DNA from: Planctomycetaceae bacterium
Lineage (GTDB): Bacteria > Planctomycetota > Planctomycetia > Pirellulales > Pirellulaceae
Direction: 5' to 3'
NCBI GenBank assembly: GCA_020638995.1
Contig: JACKHM010000001.1
Coordinates: forward strand, 1 to 64,000
DNA length: 64,000 bases
Below the pieces are notes generated by a model that worked only from the letters and a program-made list of their open reading frames with translations, ran no database searches and was not told the origin of the DNA. The position numbers and the translations under genes are program-made. Of the stretch, positions 49,771-57,679 are shown piece by piece; position 1 is the first letter of the stretch; every line of letters begins with the position of its first letter.

Positions 49771-50652
49771 ATGGAATGCCTCCTGCTCTTCTTTGCACTG
49801 CTTGCCTTCGCCACGTTTTCCATACGTGCCGCGGCCGGTGAGAGCGCGGGAGGTAAACGGCGCAACAGCTATCTACAAGTGGCTCGACAATTCTCGGGGC
49901 GATTCGTACCGGGCGGATGGTTTTCACAGCCTGTTGTACGGATTCGCTACGGTGACACTTTCGCCACGTTAACCGAGGCAACTTTGCGGGTTCCGCATCC
50001 GATTCGTTGCACACAATTCAGAATCAAATGGCCAGATCCTCGTTTCGCGGCCGAGATATTTTCTCATGGTGTGCAGACTCCTCCGGTGAGTGCTCGCATG
50101 TTGAAGCAAATTGAGACCACAAACGCCGAGTTCAATGCGCGCGTGAAGGTGTTTGGAATAAGCGAAGGCGAAACACACCGGTTGCTGAGCGATGGTGTCC
50201 GCTGGCAAATCATCGAGCTTGTGGAACTCGTGCGGGACGATGATCTCTATCTCTCGATCGCCGACGGCTATCTCACAATCCACACCCCCAAGTTGCTGCG
50301 ATCGTTCGCGATGTTGAAGTTTTTTATCGAGCAGGGTCTCGCTTTATACGATCAAGTGATGATCACGCGAGCTGTCGGCATTGAGTTCATCGAGAGCGAC
50401 CAAGCCACGACGTTGGAGCATGTGATCTGCAAAGTCTGCGGCGAGGAGATCGCCGGGCACGAGATGGTGTATTGCCAACGCTGCAAGACGCCGCACCACA
50501 GCGATTGCTGGCAATACGCTGGGTCCTGCTCAGTTTACGGTTGTCAGGAAAAGAACTTTCGTCGACCACAACCGGCTCCTCGGAATTTGCCGCACTCAAA
50601 AGGCGAGGGCGAGCAGCACCTGAAAGACGACACGAAAGGCATCTCCTCGTGA
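49771..50652 (+). CDS. Membrane-anchored prokaryotic RING-finger protein 1
   Basis: I start at ATG 49771 (MECLLLFFALLAFATFSIRA), which aligns with the paralogue downstream; the frame is open from TTG 49693 overlapping the E2-like gene. An N-terminal membrane segment is followed by a cytosolic domain of about 200 residues (QFRIKWPDPRFAAEIF, IIELVELVRDDDLYLSIADG) and a C-terminal RING: CKVCGEEIAGHEMVYCQRCK then TPHHSDCWQYAGSCSVYGC. This matches the prokaryotic RING 1 family (PF14446). Predicted E3-type partner for the E2. Confidence 0.85.
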   Translation: MECLLLFFALLAFATFSIRAAAGESAGGKRRNSYLQVARQFSGRFVPGGWFSQPVVRIRYGDTFATLTEATLRVPHPIRCTQFRIKWPDPRFAAEIFSHGVQTPPVSARMLKQIETTNAEFNARVKVFGISEGETHRLLSDGVRWQIIELVELVRDDDLYLSIADGYLTIHTPKLLRSFAMLKFFIEQGLALYDQVMITRAVGIEFIESDQATTLEHVICKVCGEEIAGHEMVYCQRCKTPHHSDCWQYAGSCSVYGCQEKNFRRPQPAPRNLPHSKGEGEQHLKDDTKGISS

Positions 50653-51467
50653 AAGACGGTGCGGGCTTTGCCTTCTTCGTGCTCCTAGTTCTGACCGTGA
50701 TCGTGGTCGTGGTGGTCTCGCAAGTACGTTCACAGAATGATCTGAAGCGAACTTACCAACGAATCGCGCAAAGGTTCCAAGGACGATGCAATATCGTCGG
50801 GTTGCGGGAGCGGCCAAGCATTAACTTCGTTTATCGCAACGCGTACGCTTTGTTGGACATCTATTCGACGGGCGGCAAACACAAGACTTACTACACACAA
50901 TTCCGAATCAGTTGGCCCGACAGCCACTTTCGTTGCGAGGTCTACCCCGAGGGCATTCTGTCACGACTGGCGAAGTTCATCGGTATGGCCGACATCGAAA
51001 TCGGCTCGCCGCAATTCGATGCGGACTATGTCATTCACGGTGTCGACGCCCACCAACTTCGTGACTTTCTAGCGATCGACGTCCAGCGGACGATTGACCG
51101 CCTGCGAGCCCTTTGCGGCAACTATGACATCTACATTTCCGTCGGCGGCGGCCAGTTGCTGATCAAGAAGCAGGGCCTAATTCGTGACTTTGACGAATTG
51201 GAATCATTCGTGTTGTTGTCGGTCGACCTGTTCGACCAAGCCTCGCAAGCTTCCGCGGAGGGAATCCAGTTTGTCGAAGCCCAGCCAGAAGCGAAGCTCA
51301 GCCTCAAAGACGCAATTTGCCAGATTTGTGGTGAAGCAGTAAAGCTGGACGCCGTTTTTTGCCGCACGTGCAAGACACCGCACCACAAAGATTGCTGGGA
51401 GTATTACGGCACATGCTCGACCTACGGTTGTGGGCAGCGGCGATATTTGGTGCAAAAGAAGAACTGA
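50649..51467 (+). CDS. Membrane-anchored prokaryotic RING-finger protein 2
   Basis: Started at GTG 50649, whose GTGA overlaps the previous stop; a longer frame upstream is the shifted reading of RING 1. It has a membrane segment at the N-terminus (FAFFVLLVLTVIVVVVVSQV), a middle domain homologous to RING 1 (QFRISWPDSHFRCEVYPEGI), and the RING CQICGEAVKLDAVFCRTCK then TPHHKDCWEYYGTCSTYGC. A tandem duplicate of RING 1 with about a quarter of the residues identical by eye. Last gene of the operon; an inverted repeat follows. Confidence 0.87.
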   Translation: MKDGAGFAFFVLLVLTVIVVVVVSQVRSQNDLKRTYQRIAQRFQGRCNIVGLRERPSINFVYRNAYALLDIYSTGGKHKTYYTQFRISWPDSHFRCEVYPEGILSRLAKFIGMADIEIGSPQFDADYVIHGVDAHQLRDFLAIDVQRTIDRLRALCGNYDIYISVGGGQLLIKKQGLIRDFDELESFVLLSVDLFDQASQASAEGIQFVEAQPEAKLSLKDAICQICGEAVKLDAVFCRTCKTPHHKDCWEYYGTCSTYGCGQRRYLVQKKN

Positions 51468-51487
51468 CGCCGAGAACGGAACCGCAG

Positions 51488-51563
51488 AATGCCGAACAAG
51501 GAATGTCCAATGTCTAAGTACATTCCTCTTCCGTTCGTCCTGGGACATTCCTTGCCCGGCATT
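51488..51563. terminator. Long inverted repeat between convergent genes
   Basis: AATGCCGAACAAGGAATGTCC faces GGACATTCCTTGCCCGGCATT, a near-complete stem around a loop of about 35 bases. It lies between the ends of the RING 2 gene and the VIT/VWA gene. Probably a bidirectional terminator, or a small repeat element. Confidence 0.55.
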
Positions 51564-51599
51564 GGATATTCAATCACACCATAACAAGAACGTCGCAAC

Positions 51600-54500
51600 C
51601 TACTTGATCGTGATCGTCGTCAACTCACGCTTTTCCTTCTGGTCGCTCAGCACGATGGTCTTCTTCTCGACTTTTTCGTACTTGTCACCAAAGTCGCGAT
51701 AGACGGTCACATAGACCTTGCTCCGAACCTGCGTGCGGTTGGCGTCGTTGCCGAAGTAATTCGCCATGATCTTATAACTGCCAGTTTTGGCTTTGGGCAA
51801 CGTGTACATCTCGGGGCCCAGGCCTTCTGTCACGTCGCGCGTGACGTGCCCGCCAATGCGGGTCGTCGGGTGGCTATAAAAACACTCTTCTCCAGTCGGC
51901 TCCAAGACGTGCAAGTCGACGTCCGTGCGATTGGTGTTCCACATCATCGTGATGACAAGATCAGCTTCGTTGATCTGCGTCTGCTTGACCAGCGACTCCA
52001 GCCGCGCCTTGGCATACTCGGGGGCGTGGCTCGACAACTCGCCGCGGTCGATCCGCCGCAACAGCCGCAAGTACTCGACGCCCGCGATGTCGCGGATGTC
52101 CTTGTAACGGTCGTGCCAACGGGCGTTTAACGTCACCTCGTAGTAGACCATCGCCAAATCGGCACGATCGATGTCGGCGAGGCACTGCGCCATCGCGATG
52201 TACGATTGCGGTTCGTAGGGCCGCATCGAGGCGACTCGTTCGAGCAGCGGGAACACCTGTCCACCCAGCCCCCATTCGATGGCCGAATAAGCCACATCGC
52301 GGGTCAGCACGGGATCGCCGGGATTCTGCTCAATCAAGCTGCTCAACGTGCGGAGTCCATCAGCGGCACCGTACGCATCGTAGTTCAGCTTGGCTCGCGC
52401 CGTAATCGTGTCGTAATCCAGCTTGCCGCTGTCCAGCTGCCGAAGGAACTCTTTGGGCAACTCGCCAGACACATGCGACTTGCAGACCAATCGCGGCGGT
52501 GCGACATCGAAAGCTTCTTGCGGCAAGCGTTCGATCACCAATCGCAAAGCAGTGGGTAATTGAAACTGGAAGCCCGCGGTGTTTTGCAGTTTGTCGAGCC
52601 ACTCGACGACGCCCGCCTTGGCATCGGAAAGCTTCCCTGCAAGTTCGTCGAGCTTTTTCGTGATCAAATCCGCAGGCGGAGTGCTGCGTACGACAAACAG
52701 ATCATCCTCGGGTTTGATGTTAAATCGTTGATAGTCAGCTTCGCTGTCCAGCATCAACAGCGAACAGGTTTGTCCTGTCACGCGGAAGTGCCGAGCGTAG
52801 GCGACCGAGACGTCTTCGAGCGAACTGCCCAGGTCCTCCAACTGACCGACGGCAAGCTGGCCATAAGCCCGTGCGGCAAGCTCCGATTCGACAATGCGTT
52901 CGAAGGCCACGGACAACTGCGTCACCTCGTCACCGCGTGAAACTTTGAGCATCGCTTTCGCATCCGGCTCGCCGCGTCCAACGATCAACAGCGACTGGCC
53001 GGGATAGATGTGACGCGGTCGTCCCGCGACCAACAAATCCGATCCTCCAGCCATCGTGACATCGAGCAGGTTCCACGGGCGGCTGCGATGTGCCGTAGCT
53101 GCCGCCGTGATTTCGTCTTCGTTCACGATCGAAAACACCGCGCCGCCGGTCTCGCGGGCGAGATGTTCGAGCGTCGCAGTAGAAGTGCCGGTCATCCCGG
53201 TCGTGTAGGCGAACAGCGTCTGCTCGGCGGCGATACTGCTGCGCAGTTGATGCACGTTCATCTCGCCCCACGTGACGGCCCCGTCGCTGAGCAGGAACAG
53301 ATCGCGAGGCGCGGCCTTGTCTTCGCTCTTCGCGGCCCACGACGGCGAACTCGCCTCGCGTAGCGCCTGTCGCAGATCGGTGGCGCCCTCGAGCGACAAC
53401 GAATAGCAATACTTCATCAGCGAGTCGACGTTCTCGGGCGTGTTGTCGACTTCGGCTTCCTTCCACCAATGCGAATCGATGTTGAAGAACAACACGGAGA
53501 ACGACTTCAACGTGTCACGGTTCTTTGTCAGTGTCGCCTCCATGAGATTCAGCCAGACGTTGAACTTGTCGGGCCGCGAGCTGAGCGAGGTATCGACCAT
53601 GAACGTCGCCCGTTCAGCGCCCGATTGCGTCTGGCCGGCGTCCAGCTTGGGCGTCACGCGGGCCGCGAAGAAATCGCCCGCTTGCGGGTCTTTGCCCTTG
53701 AGCAGTACGGGTCCGGTTCCGGCGAACCGCACCGTGATCGAATTGTCGTTGACTTGATCAAAGTGGTAATACGCTCGCCCGCTGGAAACGAATGGCCGCG
53801 TCGTCGGTTGAATGTCGGCGGTCGTACCCGGCAGCGCCGAGACGTTCAAGTCGACCGTACACTGCCCGGCGTCCGCGGGCATGTCGAGGCGATAGACGAG
53901 GTCGTCGCCGACTTGTTGCAGGTTGACGTCGTAGCCAACGACGATGCGATGCAGCTTGTTGGGCATCAGCGGGAAGACGCGAGCGTTGAACATGCCCGCG
54001 CCCGACCATTCGACCAGCGCCGGGTCGACGCGGCGGCGCACCGTTTCGCTGTAGGCATGAGCCGCCTTCTCGCGTGGCACAATGCGGGCTTCCTTCACCT
54101 TACTCCAGCTACCTTCACGAGCTTCGAGAATGCCCTTAGGGCTCAAACCGGCGGCGCGAACCAACTCGCCGTTCAGAAACCCTTTGCTCGCCAACTGATC
54201 GACTTGCGGGCGGTACTCGTAAGCCGATTCGCCAAACGCGAAGTAATACAACGACGCATCATCCGGCAGCCGCAACTTGAAATTGCCTTCCAGCTGCCGA
54301 CCACGGTTGTTGAAGTAATACAGGTCCAACAGCACCCGCGCTCGAAATCCGTCCACCATCACATTGGCCTGCATACCTTCCATCAGGAGTTCATCTTTGT
54401 CGCCGATGATCAGCCGGGAAGCGTTGGGCGTTGCTTGAGCGCGCCGCCATGTTTGCTGCGGGGCAACGGCGTGTAACTCGCCAAGTTCATGCGAGTCCGT

Positions 54501-55754
54501 GACGAGGCCTTGTTGCGAAATCTGCTCGCGGCGTTCCATCGCTTCACGCGTTACCGCCAGTTCCCGCCGCCGGATATTGGTTTCAGGAATTGCGTCTTTT
54601 GCACGGCCGTTGATGACGGAGCTCTCCGTCAGTTCGCTTTCGGCAACCCTCGTGGTTGCAGGCCCCGCTGCAAGATCCTCCGACCTCCTATTGTGAATTG
54701 CATCTACCTCCGTAATGAGTAAGTCAGGTGAGAGTTCTTGCTCTGCGCTCACGTCACCAATAACTCCTCGCAGTCTTTCGGGCGTCGTTCTCGGCTCTGG
54801 ATTGGGTGGCGAAACCCGACCCTCACGACTTTGTGGATCGACACGGACTGACGACATATCGGCCCGTAGCCCCTTGCCACCGGTCAGCCGTCCTTGTTCG
54901 ATACTTTCACGCAAGCGTTCTGCTTGAGTTGGGTCAGCGAGTTGAATTGCCGGCACGCCGTCGATTGGGGCCGCCTGTTGAATGGCATCCACTGGCGAGG
55001 ACGAGGCACTTCCTTGGGCACCCGCGACGGTTGCAGAACTTAGAACTCGCCCTGGTCGCTCGTCAAATCCGAACCCAACGTCGAAGCCTTTGATATCGAG
55101 TTCGGCGACCTCCATTTCGGCAACGTCCGGGTGGTGGAGTCCTTCGTTCCGTCCCAATGGATCTAGCGTGATCTGGTTCATCTGGATTTCGTTGTGGGGT
55201 GTAGCTTCATCCCATCGCTCGACGTCACCAGTGACTGCACGATCATTCAGCTCGCTCAGTTCAGATCGCAACGACGCAGGAAGGCTGCGGTAGCTCATAT
55301 GTTCATCTAAAGGCTCCGTGAGGACTCCGTTCATTGGAGAACTACTCGGAGTTGCCTGCGCCGAAGGATCGATAGCCACAGCACGACTCAGAGGCGACCG
55401 CGAGTACTGAATGGACGGAAGCAGTAGTCCCACCAACACCAAAGCAGTGAGACTACCAACCGCAATCGCGAACCCATGTCGCCGCCAGTAGCCCCCGCCA
55501 GGCGTTCGCCAAGCAACTTCGACGGACGAGTGTGCCGACGTATCCTGGATCGCTTGTCGCTGCTGGTCCGTCAACGACTCCGGCGTCTCCGTTTGGAAGC
55601 TATCGTGCAATAGCGAAATCGATTGCTCGATCGACGCGACCTCTACCTGCAATTCTGGCGAAGCGGCAATCGCTTCTGCAATTACAGCACGCTCGGCGTC
55701 GCCGAGTTCACCAAGCACGTAAGCCGTTAAGCGAGGGTCGTCTGAGTTGATCAT
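51600..55754 (-). CDS. Anti-sigma-like VIT/VWA/DUF2135 membrane protein
   Basis: A 1384-residue protein started at ATG 55754 (MINSDDPRLTAYVLGELG). The N-terminus is a planctomycete anti-sigma-type cytosolic domain (ELGDAERAVIAEAIAASPEL), followed by one membrane segment (GFAIAVGSLTALVLVGLLLP). A long disordered region leads to a VIT domain (VDGFRARVLLDLYYFNNRGR, LEGNFKLRLPDDASLYYFAF), then a VWA domain (RATFMVDTSLSSRPDKFNVW; a weak MIDAS-like DTSLSS), and a C-terminal DUF2135 (VDLHVLEPTGEECFYSHP, TGSYKIMANYFG). Its ECF sigma partner lies just upstream. Confidence 0.85.
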   Translation of the reverse strand: MINSDDPRLTAYVLGELGDAERAVIAEAIAASPELQVEVASIEQSISLLHDSFQTETPESLTDQQRQAIQDTSAHSSVEVAWRTPGGGYWRRHGFAIAVGSLTALVLVGLLLPSIQYSRSPLSRAVAIDPSAQATPSSSPMNGVLTEPLDEHMSYRSLPASLRSELSELNDRAVTGDVERWDEATPHNEIQMNQITLDPLGRNEGLHHPDVAEMEVAELDIKGFDVGFGFDERPGRVLSSATVAGAQGSASSSPVDAIQQAAPIDGVPAIQLADPTQAERLRESIEQGRLTGGKGLRADMSSVRVDPQSREGRVSPPNPEPRTTPERLRGVIGDVSAEQELSPDLLITEVDAIHNRRSEDLAAGPATTRVAESELTESSVINGRAKDAIPETNIRRRELAVTREAMERREQISQQGLVTDSHELGELHAVAPQQTWRRAQATPNASRLIIGDKDELLMEGMQANVMVDGFRARVLLDLYYFNNRGRQLEGNFKLRLPDDASLYYFAFGESAYEYRPQVDQLASKGFLNGELVRAAGLSPKGILEAREGSWSKVKEARIVPREKAAHAYSETVRRRVDPALVEWSGAGMFNARVFPLMPNKLHRIVVGYDVNLQQVGDDLVYRLDMPADAGQCTVDLNVSALPGTTADIQPTTRPFVSSGRAYYHFDQVNDNSITVRFAGTGPVLLKGKDPQAGDFFAARVTPKLDAGQTQSGAERATFMVDTSLSSRPDKFNVWLNLMEATLTKNRDTLKSFSVLFFNIDSHWWKEAEVDNTPENVDSLMKYCYSLSLEGATDLRQALREASSPSWAAKSEDKAAPRDLFLLSDGAVTWGEMNVHQLRSSIAAEQTLFAYTTGMTGTSTATLEHLARETGGAVFSIVNEDEITAAATAHRSRPWNLLDVTMAGGSDLLVAGRPRHIYPGQSLLIVGRGEPDAKAMLKVSRGDEVTQLSVAFERIVESELAARAYGQLAVGQLEDLGSSLEDVSVAYARHFRVTGQTCSLLMLDSEADYQRFNIKPEDDLFVVRSTPPADLITKKLDELAGKLSDAKAGVVEWLDKLQNTAGFQFQLPTALRLVIERLPQEAFDVAPPRLVCKSHVSGELPKEFLRQLDSGKLDYDTITARAKLNYDAYGAADGLRTLSSLIEQNPGDPVLTRDVAYSAIEWGLGGQVFPLLERVASMRPYEPQSYIAMAQCLADIDRADLAMVYYEVTLNARWHDRYKDIRDIAGVEYLRLLRRIDRGELSSHAPEYAKARLESLVKQTQINEADLVITMMWNTNRTDVDLHVLEPTGEECFYSHPTTRIGGHVTRDVTEGLGPEMYTLPKAKTGSYKIMANYFGNDANRTQVRSKVYVTVYRDFGDKYEKVEKKTIVLSDQKEKRELTTITIK

Positions 55755-55775
55755 TATGCGTTCTCCCAAAGTGGC

Positions 55776-55918
55776 CATCACGCTCCGCGTGATGAGCCTG
55801 GGTCGTTGAAGGTTGATTTGTTATCCGGCTTGTATTGCAATTCGACTCCTTAGCGGTGAAGCTCGTCACGACGGAGCGTGACGGCTACTTTGGCTCATCT
55901 CGCAGAGCGTGACGGCTA
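55776..55918. repeat. REP-like palindromes (GAGCGTGACGGCTAC)
   Basis: Three related units: ATCACGCTCCGCGTGATGAGC near 55778, GTCACGACGGAGCGTGACGGCTAC near 55865, and GCAGAGCGTGACGGCTACG near 55900. The same motif occurs near 31490. They lie between the ECF sigma gene and its anti-sigma-like partner. Confidence 0.6.
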
Positions 55919-56434
55919 CGTTGTCACTCCCAACTCAACTCGCAACTTCTTGATTGCCGTATGAATCAAATAGCCGACGTTCGTGACCGACAGTTCGGTC
56001 ACGGCAGCGATCTCCTTGTAACTCAATCCATGCTGAAACTTCAGCCGCACGACTTCGCGCTGGTTCTCGGACAGACGGTCGACGAACTCCAACACGCGAG
56101 CGGTCGTATCTTGCTGTTCCGACAGGTCGGCTTGATCCGTCCCGCGGCTCGGCTGAACGATCGTTTGCTCGGCGGTCATCGATTTCATACGCGACTCCTT
56201 ACGTCGTACATCCAACGCCCGGTTTCGGCAGACGGTATACAACCACTCGACGAGATGTCCATCGAGATGATCGCGGTCCTGCTTGCACAAACGCAGAAAC
56301 GTGTCTTGGGCGACATCGCGACCACGCTCTAAATCACCGACAATTTGAGCGGCATAGCGCACGAGCGGACGCTCGTATTGCTGGACGATCGCATCGATCC
56401 AGTCGCCGGTCACACTGTGCTGGTTACTGCTCAT
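55916..56434 (-). CDS. ECF-type RNA polymerase sigma factor
   Basis: A 172-residue sigma-70 family protein with region 2 (YERPLVRYAAQIVGDLERGR, then DVAQDTFLRLCKQ, and LYTVCRNRALDVRRKESR) and region 4 (LSENQREVVRLKFQHGLSYK, then EIAAVTELSVTNVGYLIHTA). The linker is slightly long. It resembles planctomycete ECF sigmas regulated by a transmembrane anti-sigma; the neighbouring downstream gene (51600-55754) provides such a domain and is likely its regulator. About 160 bases with REP-like repeats separate them. Confidence 0.92.
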   Translation of the reverse strand: MSSNQHSVTGDWIDAIVQQYERPLVRYAAQIVGDLERGRDVAQDTFLRLCKQDRDHLDGHLVEWLYTVCRNRALDVRRKESRMKSMTAEQTIVQPSRGTDQADLSEQQDTTARVLEFVDRLSENQREVVRLKFQHGLSYKEIAAVTELSVTNVGYLIHTAIKKLRVELGVTT

Positions 56435-56716
56435 TTCTGTCCGCCAGAACTGGCCTCAGTGGATAAGACGAAGCAGCACCATGCTTCTTAGGTGGAATTT
56501 CTGAAAAAAGTGCGAATTGCAGGAATTGTAACGGATCGCGAACAATTCTTTGGTCGCAATGACTAGCTGGCGCCTCTTGCCCAGTTCGAACTACCGGCCT
56601 CGATGCAAGACATTCCGTGGCATTTCACGTCTGGGACTCTAGCAACACTCTCCCCCGCTTTGCTAACGTCGATTGCGTGGGGCTTTTTACATTCACCGGG
56701 AGACAGGAGATTCGGA

Positions 56717-57559
56717 ATGAGACGTATCGTGACGCTAGAAGTTTGTGGGGCATCGTTATTCACTGTCGCTCTTCTGACGGCGGGCATCGGTCGTGCGGAG
56801 ACCAAGTCCGCTGCCACGATTATCTCGCCTCAGGCGAACAGTATCGTGGGGCGAGTCACGGAGGTGGTCTACGAGACGACGCAACCTGGAGTTCCCCTGG
56901 TGTTGGTCGCCGCGGACCAGGAGAACACGGAATGGTGGGTACAACCGCTGGCAAAATCGCCAGAACCGGGACGACATACGGTCAAAGCCTACTTTGGCAA
57001 CTCACAGACTCCGCAGGGAAAACCGTTTCTCATGATGGTTATGGTGGCTCCCAATGAAAGAACCGCCGAAATCATGACGAAGCAGCAAGTATTTACGCAG
57101 CTGCCGAAGTACCTTCTGACCTCGGAGCCCGTCCGAGTACTGCGTAAACTCGAAGCCGAACCGACAGCTGAGTTGGTAACAGCACCCGCCACGGTTGCTG
57201 CGGAGTTCGTGCAAGTTGAAAATCGATCCTTGGTCGCACGTCGGCAAGAACTGAGAGGCCGACTGCAAGGCGACATCGACCCCGTGATCCTGGTACGGGC
57301 CGTAGCGGACAGTATGTGGTGGGTGCAAGATCGCGTGAAGCGCAATGCGAACGGTGACTTTACGGCCTCAGTCCGCTTTGGGAACGAGAAGACCGCCGCT
57401 GGGAGCGAGTTTCATGTGATTGCTGTTACACCGCGATCAACATCCGAAGCTGCGTCGTTCACGGTCGGCCAAAGCATGAAGGATTTGCCGGATGAAGCGA
57501 TCCTGTCAGATCAAATGACGTTCGTGCTAAAATCCGATGAATTGATCGGCGCAGAGTGA
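56717..57559 (+). CDS. Secreted hypothetical protein
   Basis: Started at ATG 56717 with AGGAG upstream; 280 residues. Signal peptide (RRIVTLEVCGASLFTVALLT, then AGIGRAE). The mature protein repeats a beta-strand pattern: ISPQANSIVGRVTEVVYETT, VPLVLVAADQENTEWWVQPL and HTVKAYFGNS, then a second related copy (LRGRLQGDIDPVILVRAVAD, MWWVQDRVKRNANGDFTASV). Each copy has a WWVQ core followed by F-x-FGN. Two tandem Ig-like or bacterial-lipocalin-like domains are likely. No assigned function. Confidence 0.7.
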   Translation: MRRIVTLEVCGASLFTVALLTAGIGRAETKSAATIISPQANSIVGRVTEVVYETTQPGVPLVLVAADQENTEWWVQPLAKSPEPGRHTVKAYFGNSQTPQGKPFLMMVMVAPNERTAEIMTKQQVFTQLPKYLLTSEPVRVLRKLEAEPTAELVTAPATVAAEFVQVENRSLVARRQELRGRLQGDIDPVILVRAVADSMWWVQDRVKRNANGDFTASVRFGNEKTAAGSEFHVIAVTPRSTSEAASFTVGQSMKDLPDEAILSDQMTFVLKSDELIGAE

Positions 57560-57573
57560 TCGCTCGTCAAACG

Positions 57574-57658
57574 CCCTCGCAAAAAACCAAACGAGCGCGT
57601 GGTCCTGACAACTGACTGCCCCGTCGTTGTCAAAGTACCACGCGCCCGTTGCGAGGGG
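57574..57658. terminator. Long inverted repeat between convergent genes
   Basis: CCTCGCA ... GCGCGTGGT ... GACAAC faces GTTGTC ... ACCACGCGC ... TTGCGAGG. Three stem blocks around a short loop. It lies between the stop codons of genes on opposite strands. Bidirectional terminator or small insertion. Confidence 0.6.
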
Positions 57659-57679
57659 GGCACGCTCACTGAATCCAAA

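Noticed and set aside
50472..50648. N-terminal extension of the second RING protein
   Set aside because: This is the RING 1 coding region read in another frame; GTG at 50649 overlaps the stop and aligns with the paralogue's membrane helix.
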